Under the pieces are notes generated by a model that worked only from the letters and a program-made list of their open reading frames with translations, did not search any database and had not been told where the DNA came from. Shown here piece after piece: positions 7,691 to 16,472 of a DNA stretch of 64,000 nt; position 1 is the stretch's first letter, and the number at the start of each line of letters is the position of its first letter. The position numbers and the translations under genes are program-made. The stretch is taken from NCBI GenBank assembly GCA_022843585.1, contig JALHNJ010000002.1:1-64000 (forward strand). The letters run 5' to 3'. The DNA is from Chitinophagaceae bacterium. Lineage in GTDB: Bacteria > Bacteroidota > Bacteroidia > Chitinophagales > Chitinophagaceae.

Positions 7691-8122
7691 ATGAATAACA
7701 CCCCCATTATAATTGAAAAAATATTAAATGCCCCTGCTGAAACCGTTTGGAAAGCAATAAGTGATAAGGAACAGATGAAGCTGTGGTATTTTGATCTGGC
7801 CACTTTTATACCAGAAGTGGGTTTTGAATTTCAATTTTCAGGTACAGGTACTACCGGGGAAGAATATATTCACTTATGTAAAGTGTTAGCAGTTATTCCC
7901 GGAAGCAAGCTGGAGTATAGCTGGACCTATAAAAACATGGAAGGATATTCTATAGTAACTTTTGAATTATTTCCCGAAGGTGATACCACAAGACTAAAAC
8001 TTACGCATATAGGGTTAGAAACATTTCAGGAGAACGGTTCTGATTTTACAAAAGAAAGTTTTATGGGTGGATGGACAGAACTAATTGGTAATTTGCTGCC
8101 CAAATTCTTGGCGAAAGCATAA
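7691..8122 (+). CDS. SRPBCC domain protein
   Basis: A 143-residue single SRPBCC domain: IIIEKILNAPAETVWKAISD at the start, GFEFQFSGTGTTGEEYIHLC in the central sheet and KESFMGGWTELIGNLLPKFL as the C-terminal helix. The frame stays open as far upstream as 7526, but those residues overlap the VOC gene and carry no family pattern; the ATG at 7691 gives the standard N-terminus directly before strand one. It is of the AHSA1-like group. It belongs to the same plus-strand run as the neighbouring VOC and DoxX genes (gaps of 34 and 20 bp). Confidence 0.85.
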   Translation: MNNTPIIIEKILNAPAETVWKAISDKEQMKLWYFDLATFIPEVGFEFQFSGTGTTGEEYIHLCKVLAVIPGSKLEYSWTYKNMEGYSIVTFELFPEGDTTRLKLTHIGLETFQENGSDFTKESFMGGWTELIGNLLPKFLAKA

Positions 8123-8142
8123 TTGTTTATAAAAAAAGAAAA

Positions 8143-8556
8143 GTGAAAAATAAAATTTTTGGAACTGCGTCGTTGAATACAGATTTAGCTGCATTACTAC
8201 TACGCCTCATTGTAGGTGCTTTCTTTGTTTATTATGGCTATTTAAAAATTGCTTCCTACAACCAGATATTACCCATGTTTGGTGATATCATTGGGATTGG
8301 TTCAGAACTTTCTTTTAATCTGGTAATATTTGCAGAACTGTTTTGCGGCTTTTTTGTATTGGTCGGTTTTGCTACCCGGTTATCTATCATCCCGATTTTC
8401 ATTACCATGATAGTCGCCTATTTTATTGCGCATGCAAAAGATCCGTTAACAGCGAAACAAATTTCATTGCTATACTTACTTCTGTGCCTGCCTATTTTTG
8501 TATTGGGAAGTGGCAAATACTCTGCTGATAGACTACTCTTCAAAAAAACCAATTAG
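8143..8556 (+). CDS. DoxX family membrane protein
   Basis: The 137-residue protein is predominantly hydrophobic with four predicted membrane helices. It shows LAALLLRLIVGAFFVYYGYL as helix one, an FAELFCGFFVLVGFATRL segment and LLYLLLCLPIFVLGSGKYSAD, the typical DoxX ending with 'GSGKYSLD'-like residues. DoxX-type proteins are inner-membrane proteins linked to redox or thiol stress in some bacteria. Translation starts at GTG (8143), which gives the normal family length; there is no ATG nearby. Last gene of the run starting at 4405; a long hairpin follows and probably ends transcription. Confidence 0.85.
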   Translation: MKNKIFGTASLNTDLAALLLRLIVGAFFVYYGYLKIASYNQILPMFGDIIGIGSELSFNLVIFAELFCGFFVLVGFATRLSIIPIFITMIVAYFIAHAKDPLTAKQISLLYLLLCLPIFVLGSGKYSADRLLFKKTN

Positions 8557-8580
8557 AAAGAACCATGCTTTTAAGACAGA

Positions 8581-8668
8581 TTTTGAACCACAGTGACACA
8601 GCGGCACGGTGGTTCACAAAGATTTTGCTCCGTGTATCTTAGTGTCTTTGTGCCTCAGTGGTTCAAAA
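8581..8668. repeat. long hairpin of the 'ACCACAGNGNCAC' repeat type
   Basis: TTTTGAACCACAGTGACAC (8581-8599) and GTGCCTCAGTGGTTCAAAA (8650-8668) are inverted copies with two mismatches, and inner segments continue the pairing. It lies between two convergent genes, with A- and T-runs at its ends, so it may end transcription from both sides. Sequences of this CAC/GTG-rich type are found dispersed in many bacterial genomes; whether this genome has further copies cannot be seen here. Confidence 0.65.
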
Positions 8669-8689
8669 AAATAGTAGTAATTAGCCGGG

Positions 8690-10372
8690 CTAAAAATCAA
8701 AATCCCTTCGATGCATATTCCAGCGAATTCCAAAACTGATGATCGTAGAATTTATATTCGTCAGCGGTGGCGTTGTTGTTTTTTGTCTTCTGGCAACTGC
8801 ATTTAACTCTATAAATAGATTTTCCCTTAGCTCATACGATAAAAGAAAATTTGCAAGAAACACATTTGTTTTCCAACCGCTGCCAATATCATATCCATAA
8901 TCTCCCACTCTGTAAGGAGGTCCATTCGGCAAGAAAATATTAGAACCGAAACTTTGGTTGCTGCTATCTCTGCCCTGTTGATAGTAAATCAATTTAGCTA
9001 CAGCTAACCATTTTGGTGCAGGTTGGTAACGGGCAATACCAATGAACTCACTAAAGTTGGCCATTAAAGGATGCGCCAATGGTTGATTATAATGAGTGTA
9101 GTTAGCAACAGAATCATAATGAGAATAAGCAAACGGACGAACCCTGTTATGCTCCGCCTGCAAATCAAGATTCTTTATTCCGAATGCATCAATGTATTTA
9201 GCACCTAACTGAACGCCCCATTTATTGGCCCACCAGCCACGGTTAGCTTTTATTTCTGATAATAAAAATTCATCCAGCATTAACTGGCCATACACCTGTA
9301 TACGTTTTGGCAAATTGGCTTTGAAATCAAGCCCGATAATAGAGTTATCAAAACTTCCGTTTTGCTGCTCCACAGAACGATAGAAAATTATCGGGTTAAG
9401 ATAACCGAAATCGAACCGGTCTTTGCGACCAAAAGTCACCCCTTCAAACAAACCGATGTTCAGCCATTTGGTAATATTAATATCTAAGTGATGCATGGCT
9501 GCATATTTCTTAGGTATTAATTGCGTAGCAGAAGGCGGTGTTGTGGAATGTAATTCCATAAACAGATTCTGGTAATTGAACTTCCAGATCCTGGTGTTGA
9601 GTTTGAGAAAAAGGTTGTTGTTACCAAAATCACTCAGCAACAAACTGCGATGACCGTTACCAATAAAATTTTTATCGTAGCCAAAAGCTACATCAATGTA
9701 TTTAGTAATGTTGAAGGTGAAGTAACCACGGGCATCAAAATAATCATAGCCAAGTCCTTTAAATGCTTTGTACAATCCCTGTCCAGGCACTGCTTGCCTA
9801 TCACTCACCCATTGGCGCACATAAGCCGGGTCTCTTTCCTGGTTATCTGTAATGTAAGAGAAGAAACCGATCTTGTTTGCAATACGTCCCCGAACGGAAA
9901 CACCTCTTGTATTCAGGAAAAGGTTCTCATCACTATTTGATTCTTTGGAGAGTGTATATTGAAAAACGGGATTTACTACCAGGTCAAAATCCTTAACATG
10001 CACTTCATATAAATTCGCCGGTGTTTTATAGAAGTTGTTTAGGATGGGTTTTTTAGATATATATTTTGCTCTATCGGCTTCGGGCAGGTATTCCAGGTTA
10101 TTAAGATATAAACGATCGATATTGTAGGCATCTACTTTTGATAAATTACTGCCATTTTTTAATGCGTAATTAGTAACCGCAGCCACTGCATGTTTGCGGG
10201 TAAAGGGTTTGGTTTTGGAAAAATTGAAAAAGGAGTCGGAACGGGCCTTAATTTCCAGCCTTTCCAGCAATATATGGGCTTTATCACCTTGCGGCAGGTA
10301 GGTAGATTGTGCAGTACTTGCAAGCGGCAAAAGAATTACGAGCAGTCTTACAAGGGTTTTTTTAAATTGCAT
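8690..10372 (-). CDS. outer-membrane beta-barrel protein, Wzi/RemB-like
   Basis: The 560-residue protein has a signal peptide (LVRLLVILLPLASTAQS, cut near residue 22). A helical region of about 100 residues follows (LPQGDKAHILLERLEIKAR), then some 16 alternating aromatic strands ending in an F-terminal strand (GIRWNMHRRDFDF), as expected for a 16-18-stranded barrel. Segments such as NPIIFYRSVEQQNG and DEFLLSEIKANRGWWANKWG recall capsule-assembly Wzi-type proteins and the gliding protein RemB of Flavobacterium, but I cannot decide between these. It is divergent from dihydroorotase with only 29 bp between the start codons, so their promoters must overlap the coding regions. Confidence 0.6.
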   Translation of the reverse strand: MQFKKTLVRLLVILLPLASTAQSTYLPQGDKAHILLERLEIKARSDSFFNFSKTKPFTRKHAVAAVTNYALKNGSNLSKVDAYNIDRLYLNNLEYLPEADRAKYISKKPILNNFYKTPANLYEVHVKDFDLVVNPVFQYTLSKESNSDENLFLNTRGVSVRGRIANKIGFFSYITDNQERDPAYVRQWVSDRQAVPGQGLYKAFKGLGYDYFDARGYFTFNITKYIDVAFGYDKNFIGNGHRSLLLSDFGNNNLFLKLNTRIWKFNYQNLFMELHSTTPPSATQLIPKKYAAMHHLDINITKWLNIGLFEGVTFGRKDRFDFGYLNPIIFYRSVEQQNGSFDNSIIGLDFKANLPKRIQVYGQLMLDEFLLSEIKANRGWWANKWGVQLGAKYIDAFGIKNLDLQAEHNRVRPFAYSHYDSVANYTHYNQPLAHPLMANFSEFIGIARYQPAPKWLAVAKLIYYQQGRDSSNQSFGSNIFLPNGPPYRVGDYGYDIGSGWKTNVFLANFLLSYELRENLFIELNAVARRQKTTTPPLTNINSTIISFGIRWNMHRRDFDF

Positions 10373-10401
10373 ACTTCATAGTTAGATTCAGCCAACAAAA
10401 T

Positions 10402-11745
10402 ATGCAAAATTATCTGATAAAGAATATACTGGTTGTCAACGAAGGCCGCATTATGGCGGCAGATGTGTTAATAAGCGATGGGCGGATTGAAAAAATTGAA
10501 TCGCAGATCAATGGGATTAATACAAGTTTCGTTGAGATCAATGGCGAAGGAAAATACCTTTTTCCGGGTTGTATTGACGACCAGGTACATTTTCGGGAGC
10601 CAGGACTTACCCATAAAGCCACTATTTATACCGAAGCAAAAGCTGCGGTAGCGGGTGGTGTTACCAGTTTTATGGAAATGCCCAATACGGTTCCCAATGC
10701 ATTAACACAAGAGTTGCTGGAAGACAAATATGCAATTGCAGCTAAAACATCATTAGCCAATTACTCATTCTTTATGGGTACGGGGAATGATAATGCAGAT
10801 GAGGTTTTAAAAACGAATGATAAAAGAAATGACATCTGTGGTATAAAAATATTTATGGGCAGCAGCACTGGCAATATGTTGGTAGATAATCCCAATACGC
10901 TGGATAAAATTTTCAGGGAAAGTGAGGTGTTGATTGCTACTCATTGTGAAGATGAGTCCATCATCAAACAAAATCTGCAAAAAATAAAAGCAACTGGAAG
11001 AGAGCTAACAGCTGCCGACCATCCCATTATTAGAAATGATGAAGCCTGTTATGAATCATCGTTATATGCCATCCAGATTGCAAAAAAATATAATACCCGA
11101 CTTCATATTCTGCATATCAGTACAGAAAGAGAATTGCAACTCTTTACCAATATGTTTCCGTTAAAAGATAAACGTATTACTGCTGAAGTGTGTGTGCATC
11201 ATTTGCATTTTACCAGCAATGATTATGCACTGCTGGGAAATAAAATAAAATGCAACCCCGCAATAAAAGCCCCGTACAATAAAGAAGCATTATGGAAAGC
11301 TTTGCTGGATGATCAGTTGGATGTAATTGCAACTGACCATGCACCACATACATGGGCTGAAAAAGACGAGCCTTACGAAAAAGCACATGCAGGATTACCG
11401 TTGGTGCAACATTCACTATCATTAATGCTTCATTATTATAAACTAGGGCATATTACATTGGAGAAAATAGCAGAGAAGATGAGCCATGCAGTGGCAGATT
11501 GTTTTCAGATTAAAGACAGAGGTTATATAAGAGAAGGATATTGGGCTGATCTTGTAATTGTAGATTTGAATAGCTCAAACATTGTTTCAAAAGAAAACAT
11601 ATTATATAAATGTGGCTGGAGTCCACTTGAAGGATTTGAATTTCCGGCAACCATCACACATACTTTTGTAAATGGGTATTTAGTTTATGGAAATAGTGTG
11701 TGGGATGAATCACAGCAAGGGCAAAGGCTTAAATTTGACAGATAA
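10402..11745 (+). CDS. pyrC: dihydroorotase
   Basis: Dihydroorotase interconverts carbamoyl aspartate and dihydroorotate in pyrimidine synthesis. The 447-residue class I-type amidohydrolase shows FPGCIDDQVHFREPG (about 53-67), GIKIFMGSSTGNM with the bridging lysine, ATHCEDE, HILHISTERE and DVIATDHAPH with the catalytic aspartate. The first histidine of the usual HxH metal motif is glutamine here (QVH). As far as I recall this form is usual in Bacteroidota dihydroorotases, so it need not mean inactivity. An unlinked pyrimidine gene, pyrD, lies at 32031-33068. The MutS-like gene follows after 93 bp containing an inverted repeat, so co-transcription is uncertain. Confidence 0.92.
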   Translation: MQNYLIKNILVVNEGRIMAADVLISDGRIEKIESQINGINTSFVEINGEGKYLFPGCIDDQVHFREPGLTHKATIYTEAKAAVAGGVTSFMEMPNTVPNALTQELLEDKYAIAAKTSLANYSFFMGTGNDNADEVLKTNDKRNDICGIKIFMGSSTGNMLVDNPNTLDKIFRESEVLIATHCEDESIIKQNLQKIKATGRELTAADHPIIRNDEACYESSLYAIQIAKKYNTRLHILHISTERELQLFTNMFPLKDKRITAEVCVHHLHFTSNDYALLGNKIKCNPAIKAPYNKEALWKALLDDQLDVIATDHAPHTWAEKDEPYEKAHAGLPLVQHSLSLMLHYYKLGHITLEKIAEKMSHAVADCFQIKDRGYIREGYWADLVIVDLNSSNIVSKENILYKCGWSPLEGFEFPATITHTFVNGYLVYGNSVWDESQQGQRLKFDR

Positions 11746-11749
11746 GTGC

Positions 11750-11830
11750 AGAACGCAGATATTCGTGATAATGATGATTTATTATGATTTAATCTGCGCT
11801 TATCATAAAAATCTTAATCATCTGCGTTCT
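11750..11830. repeat. short inverted-repeat element (AGAACGCAGAT)
   Basis: AGAACGCAGAT (11750-11760) and ATCTGCGTTCT (11820-11830) are a perfect 11 bp inverted pair 59 bp apart, with a further internal AATCTGCGCTTATCAT segment repeating part of the arm. It almost fills the gap between dihydroorotase and the MutS-like gene. The composition resembles the short palindromic dispersed repeats of Bacteroidota genomes and differs from the hairpin at 8581-8668. Confidence 0.55.
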
Positions 11831-11838
11831 ATCTAACT

Positions 11839-13155
11839 ATGCAAATAGACAAAATTTCATTCAGCGATATTTCTATTTTCCACCCGGAAGAGGAGTTTTC
11901 TATTTTTCATAAACTGAATTTTACCAGAACTGTTGGTGGAAGAGAATGGCTGCGAAAATTCTTTAGTGAGCCGCATGATGATTTAAAAAAGATATTAGGC
12001 ACTCAAAGGGTCATCCGCACTTTTATGGAACATGTAAGGGATTGGCCTACGGATATCAGCAATGGAACGGTGTTGGTTATTGATAAGTTTTTGGATTATG
12101 CGTTAGATCCGATCAATGAAAGTCCCGCTTCGTTAAATAACATGACCTATAAGTGGCTGCACAGCGAAGATTATGCAATGGTAAAATATTCGGTTACCCA
12201 TTTTGCCGATTTCTACCGGGGCATTAAAAAAATAGCTGATTTACTGGAAGGACTTGACCTGCCTCCTAATATTCGTTTATACATCGACCGCATTAATGGA
12301 TTGTTGAAGGAACCTCCGCTGCAAAAGTTATCTGTATCAGAACCGGCGCAACGTTTTTCTACCGGGCAAAATTTATATTTTGGTTATCATCTTCGTGGAC
12401 GATATAAAAATGGAACACTGGAGTTGATCGATATTTATAGTCGGTTGGATGCCTGGTACTCGATGGCTGTTGCGGTAAAAACATACAATCTTACATTCCC
12501 ACAATTTATTGAACAAGATTCGCCGCTGGTCGATGCAAAAGGTTTGTACCATATTTTATTACCAGAGCCGGTAGCTTATGATCTGCAAATGAACCCCGAG
12601 CATAATTTTCTTTTTTTAACCGGCGCAAATATGGCCGGCAAAAGCACATTGATAAAAGCACTCGGCTCCGCTGTTTTTTTGGCGCATATTGGAATGGGCG
12701 TACCCGCAAAAAACATGAAGCTGACGTTGTTTGACGGGCTGCTCAGCAATATTAATGTAGTGGATAATATTGCCAAAGGCGAAAGCTTTTTCTTTAATGA
12801 AGTGCAACGGATAAAGCACACCATTGAAAAAATAAACAATGGCAAAAAATGGCTGGTGCTGATTGATGAATTGTTTAAAGGCACTAATGTACAGGATGCG
12901 ATGAAATGCTCCTTAACAGTTATTAAAGGGTTAATGAAAATGAAAAATTCTTTGTTCATTCTATCCACCCACCTTTACGAAATTGGTGAAGAATTAAAAA
13001 CCTATCCCAATATTTCCTTCCGCTATTTTGAAACCAATGTAAAAGATGAGCAACTGGAGTTTAGCTACCAATTAAAAGAAGGCATCAGCAACGATCGCAT
13101 TGGCTATGTCATCCTTAAAAGGGAGAAAGTGGTGGAGATGCTGGAGAATTTGTAA
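11839..13155 (+). CDS. short MutS-like ATPase
   Basis: The 438-residue protein has the MutS core (lever/clamp helices, about 1-230) and the ABC-type ATPase (about 235-430) but neither the mismatch-recognition domain nor the connector. The ATPase is intact: Walker A LTGANMAGKSTLIKA, the signature-like segment VDNIAKGESFFFNEV, and Walker B KWLVLIDELFKGTN followed by the D-loop and ILSTHLYEIGEEL. Full MutS is about 860 residues, MutS2 about 780. Bacteroidota carry such short family members, often described only as MutS-related; their function is not established, and action on branched DNA is a guess. The M1 peptidase follows after 47 bp. Confidence 0.85.
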   Translation: MQIDKISFSDISIFHPEEEFSIFHKLNFTRTVGGREWLRKFFSEPHDDLKKILGTQRVIRTFMEHVRDWPTDISNGTVLVIDKFLDYALDPINESPASLNNMTYKWLHSEDYAMVKYSVTHFADFYRGIKKIADLLEGLDLPPNIRLYIDRINGLLKEPPLQKLSVSEPAQRFSTGQNLYFGYHLRGRYKNGTLELIDIYSRLDAWYSMAVAVKTYNLTFPQFIEQDSPLVDAKGLYHILLPEPVAYDLQMNPEHNFLFLTGANMAGKSTLIKALGSAVFLAHIGMGVPAKNMKLTLFDGLLSNINVVDNIAKGESFFFNEVQRIKHTIEKINNGKKWLVLIDELFKGTNVQDAMKCSLTVIKGLMKMKNSLFILSTHLYEIGEELKTYPNISFRYFETNVKDEQLEFSYQLKEGISNDRIGYVILKREKVVEMLENL

Positions 13156-13202
13156 ACCACCTACCCCGGGTTTTGCGTATTTTTATTTCTAATATTTATT
13201 TC

Positions 13203-14795
13203 ATGACGAGAGTTGCTTTTATTTGTTTGCTATTATTATTTGTTGAGCCTTCTTTTGCACAACGAAGTATTGATGTATTACATTATAAATACGAGATAGA
13301 ACTCAATGATAATAATGATACTATCTATGGTAAAGCTTCAATTACTTTACAGTTCATAGAACCTACAAAATGGATTGAGCTTGATTTAAACTTCCTGGGG
13401 AAAGATGGGAAAGGAATGATTACAATGCAAGCTAGCGGCCCCGACTTTCAAAAAATTACAATTCAATTAGAATCTGATAAACTTGGATTAAATCTAAATA
13501 ATCTTTCAAAAAAAGATGATACTGCTACGTATACAATAAATTACAAAGGCATCCCTTCAGATGGTCTCATCATTTCCAAAAACAAATACGGCAACCGAAC
13601 TTTCTTTTCTGATAACTGGCCGAACAGGGCTCATAACTGGATTCCCTGTGTAGATCATCCATCCGATAAAGCAACCGTTGAATTTATTATTACGGCCCCA
13701 TCTCATTACCAGGTAATATCAAATGGTTTACAAATCGAAGAAACCAATTTGCCCCATAATAAAAAATTGACGCATTATAGAGAAGATGTGCCGCTACCAA
13801 CAAAAGTAATGGTGATTGGTGTGGCTGATTTTGCAGTGAATAATGTGGGTGATGTAAACTGTGTGCCGGTAAGCAGTTGGGTGTACCCAGAAAATAAAGA
13901 AGCAGGTTTTTATGATTATGCAATAGCTAAAGAAGTATTAGCCTGGTATATAAATTATATCGGCTCGTTTCCTTACAAAAAACTGGCGAATGTGCAATCC
14001 AAAACCATGTTTGGCGGCATGGAAAATGCCAGTGCTATTTTCTATTTTGAAAATTCTGTAACAGGAAGGCAAAATGAAGAAGCATTGATAGCTCATGAAA
14101 TAGTGCACCAGTGGTTTGGTAATATGGCTACAGAGAAAAGCTTTGCGCATTTGTGGCTGAGTGAAGGTTTTGCTACTTATCTCACCCATGTTTACCTTGA
14201 ATCAAAATATGGAACCGATAGTTTGAATAACAGGATGATGGCAGACCGGGAAACTGTTCTTGATTTTGTAAATAGTTCTCAAAAACGGGTAGTTGATTTT
14301 ACGCCGGATCTAATGCTATTACTAAACGCCAACAGCTATCAAAAAGGTGGCTGGGTATTGCACATGCTTCGCCGGCAATTAGGGGATTCAGTTTTTCATA
14401 AAGCAGTGCGTCAATACTATGCTACTTATGCAGGTAAAAATGCTGACACCAAAGACCTGCAATCCATTTTTGAAACCGTTTCCGGAAAAAATCTCAACAC
14501 CTTTTTTGACCAATGGCTGCATACACCAGAAAATCCCAAACTAAAAATTACCTGGAAATATGAAGCAAAAGAAAAAAGAGTAGCAATTTCTGTGGAGCAA
14601 TTACAAAGTAAAACATTTGAATTCCCTATAGAAATAGGCCTTGGAGTTGCTGCTGCAAAGCCGCAAATAAAAAAAATGAACATATCTAAAAAGGTGGAGA
14701 CTTTTTACTTTCCAGTGGCAAGTTCATTTATTTCAATAGCTGTTGATCCTAACACTTCCCTTTTGTTTGAAGGCGCCTTGACGGCTATAAAATAA
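13203..14795 (+). CDS. M1 family metallopeptidase (secreted)
   Basis: An aminopeptidase N-type zinc peptidase of 530 residues. The ATG at 13203 gives a clear signal peptide (MTRVAFICLLLLFVEPSFAQ); an in-frame TTG 30 bp upstream would hide it. The N-terminal saddle domain is followed by the substrate motif GGMENAS (about 271-277), zinc motif HEIVHQWFGN (about 298-307) and the third ligand glutamate in WLSEGFATY (about 321). The C-terminal part after 450 is short compared with full aminopeptidase N, as in many Bacteroidota M1 proteins that lack the large helical domain. It presumably cleaves peptides in the periplasm. A 7 bp stem hairpin (14814-14832) follows. Confidence 0.9.
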   Translation: MTRVAFICLLLLFVEPSFAQRSIDVLHYKYEIELNDNNDTIYGKASITLQFIEPTKWIELDLNFLGKDGKGMITMQASGPDFQKITIQLESDKLGLNLNNLSKKDDTATYTINYKGIPSDGLIISKNKYGNRTFFSDNWPNRAHNWIPCVDHPSDKATVEFIITAPSHYQVISNGLQIEETNLPHNKKLTHYREDVPLPTKVMVIGVADFAVNNVGDVNCVPVSSWVYPENKEAGFYDYAIAKEVLAWYINYIGSFPYKKLANVQSKTMFGGMENASAIFYFENSVTGRQNEEALIAHEIVHQWFGNMATEKSFAHLWLSEGFATYLTHVYLESKYGTDSLNNRMMADRETVLDFVNSSQKRVVDFTPDLMLLLNANSYQKGGWVLHMLRRQLGDSVFHKAVRQYYATYAGKNADTKDLQSIFETVSGKNLNTFFDQWLHTPENPKLKITWKYEAKEKRVAISVEQLQSKTFEFPIEIGLGVAAAKPQIKKMNISKKVETFYFPVASSFISIAVDPNTSLLFEGALTAIK

Positions 14796-14813
14796 CTATT
14801 ACACCACTAAAGG

Positions 14814-14832
14814 AATACCAGTTTGTGGTATT
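14814..14832 (+). terminator. small hairpin after the M1 peptidase
   Basis: AATACCA-GTTTG-TGGTATT forms a 7 bp stem with a 5 nt loop, 18 bp after the stop codon. No T-run follows directly, so termination is uncertain. Confidence 0.25.
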
Positions 14833-14852
14833 AGAGAATTCACATTTTTCTC

Positions 14853-14860
14853 TATCTTCA
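14853..14860 (+). promoter_or_regulatory. possible -7 box directly before comM
   Basis: TATCTTCA, two bases off TAnnTTTG, ends 4 bp before the ATG at 14865. The position matches other genes in this window that look leaderless. No convincing -33 element is present. Confidence 0.3.
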
Positions 14861-14864
14861 AACC

Positions 14865-16415
14865 ATGCTTGTAAAAACATTTGGCAGTGCTGTATATGGT
14901 GTTGAAGCTATTACAATTACTATTGAGGTTAATTGGCTAAGTAGTTCCGGAAAAGATATGATGATTGTTGGGTTGCCCGATAACGCCGTGAAAGAAAGCC
15001 TGCAACGCATTGAAAGTACTTTTAAAACCAACAATTTTACGGTACCCCGAACCAAAGTTGTGGTGAACCTGGCGCCTGCTGATATTAAAAAAAGTGGTAC
15101 CGCATTTGACCTTGCCATAGCACTGGGAATTTTGGGTGCATCCGAACAATTCGAAAACAAAGAGGCATTGAGTCAGTACGTAATTATGGGAGAACTGGCA
15201 CTGGATGGAGAGATCCGTTCTATTAAAGGTGCATTACCAATTGCCATACAAGCAAGAAAAGAAGGTTTCAAAGGATTAATAGTGCCGAAGATGAATGCCA
15301 AAGAAGCCGGTATGGTTAATAATCTGAACGTTTATGGGGTAAGTCATATTAAAGAGGTAATTGATTTTTTTGAAAATGAAGAGAAAGGATTAGAACCTAC
15401 TGTTGTTAATACAAGAGATGAATTCTTTAATTCGCAATATGATTTTGAAATTGATTTTGCTGATGTAAAAGGACAGGAAAATATAAAACGGGCCCTGGAG
15501 ATTGCAGCAGCTGGTGGGCATAATGCAATATTAATCGGTCCACCAGGTGCAGGCAAAACTATGCTTGCAAAAAGATTACCAACCATTCTTCCTCCACTCT
15601 CATTGCAGGAAGCATTGGAGACAACAAAAATTCATTCCGTAGCTGGCAAGTTGCCGGAAAATTCAACATTGGTTTCTAAACGACCCTTTCGTTCACCACA
15701 CCACACTATTTCAGATGTCGCACTAGTTGGCGGTGGCGGTATTCCGCAACCAGGAGAAATTTCACTGGCGCATAATGGCGTGTTGTTTTTAGATGAGTTA
15801 CCCGAATTTAAAAGAACGGTATTAGAAGTAATGCGGCAACCCATGGAAGAAAGAAGAGTAACTATTTCAAGAGCAAAAATTGCGGTTGATTTTCCGGCCA
15901 GTTTCATGCTGATGGCCTCTATGAATCCATGCCCATGTGGTTTTTATAATCATCCCGATAGAGAATGTACTTGTCCGCCCGGCACCGTACAAAAGTATTT
16001 GAATAAAATTTCCGGCCCACTGCTTGATAGAATTGATTTGCATGTGGAAGTAACACCGGTTGCTTTTAGCGAACTTTCTGCTACCAGGCCGCAGGAAAAC
16101 TCTGCCAGTATAAGGGACAGAGTAATTAAAGCAAGAGATATACAAGCAGAACGATATAAAGACAACTCTGGTATTTATTGCAATGCGCAAATAAGCAGTA
16201 AAATGCTGAAAGAAATCTGTGTCATCAACCAGGTAGGTGCTAATTTATTGAAAGTAGCCATGGAAAAACTAAACCTGTCTGCAAGAGCCTACGACAGAAT
16301 ATTAAAAGTATCAAGAACAATTGCAGATCTCTCCGAAAGTGTGGATATAAAACCAGAACATTTAGCAGAAGCTATACAATACCGCAGTCTCGACAGGGAA
16401 GGTTGGGCAGGATAA
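14865..16415 (+). CDS. comM: YifB/ComM family Mg-chelatase-like AAA+ ATPase
   Basis: The 516-residue protein has the three parts of ComM: an N-terminal Lon-protease-like ChlI domain (about 1-170, with [19 protein letters not shown]), a Mg-chelatase-type AAA+ domain (about 190-400, Walker [17 protein letters not shown], Walker [12 protein letters not shown]) and a C-terminal helical domain ([20 protein letters not shown]). The CPCG-x-CTCPPG stretch near 350-370 holds the cysteines typical of the family. ComM is a hexameric helicase that promotes branch migration during natural transformation and recombination. Length and all motifs are complete. The GT25 gene follows after 57 bp. Confidence 0.92.
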   Translation: MLVKTFGSAVYGVEAITITIEVNWLSSSGKDMMIVGLPDNAVKESLQRIESTFKTNNFTVPRTKVVVNLAPADIKKSGTAFDLAIALGILGASEQFENKEALSQYVIMGELALDGEIRSIKGALPIAIQARKEGFKGLIVPKMNAKEAGMVNNLNVYGVSHIKEVIDFFENEEKGLEPTVVNTRDEFFNSQYDFEIDFADVKGQENIKRALEIAAAGGHNAILIGPPGAGKTMLAKRLPTILPPLSLQEALETTKIHSVAGKLPENSTLVSKRPFRSPHHTISDVALVGGGGIPQPGEISLAHNGVLFLDELPEFKRTVLEVMRQPMEERRVTISRAKIAVDFPASFMLMASMNPCPCGFYNHPDRECTCPPGTVQKYLNKISGPLLDRIDLHVEVTPVAFSELSATRPQENSASIRDRVIKARDIQAERYKDNSGIYCNAQISSKMLKEICVINQVGANLLKVAMEKLNLSARAYDRILKVSRTIADLSESVDIKPEHLAEAIQYRSLDREGWAG

Positions 16416-16437
16416 AATAGCATCAAATAAAATCTGT

Positions 16438-16445
16438 TAAGTTTG
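16438..16445 (+). promoter_or_regulatory. -7 box of the GT25 gene
   Basis: TAAGTTTG matches TAnnTTTG exactly and ends 27 bp before the ATG at 16473. No TTG sits at the proper distance upstream. Confidence 0.35.
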
Positions 16446-16472
16446 CTGCATAATATTTATCTTTCTTTTATC

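Noticed and set aside
13173-13202. TTG start of the M1 peptidase frame
   Set aside because: It would place ten residues before a perfectly normal signal peptide that starts with ATG at 13203.
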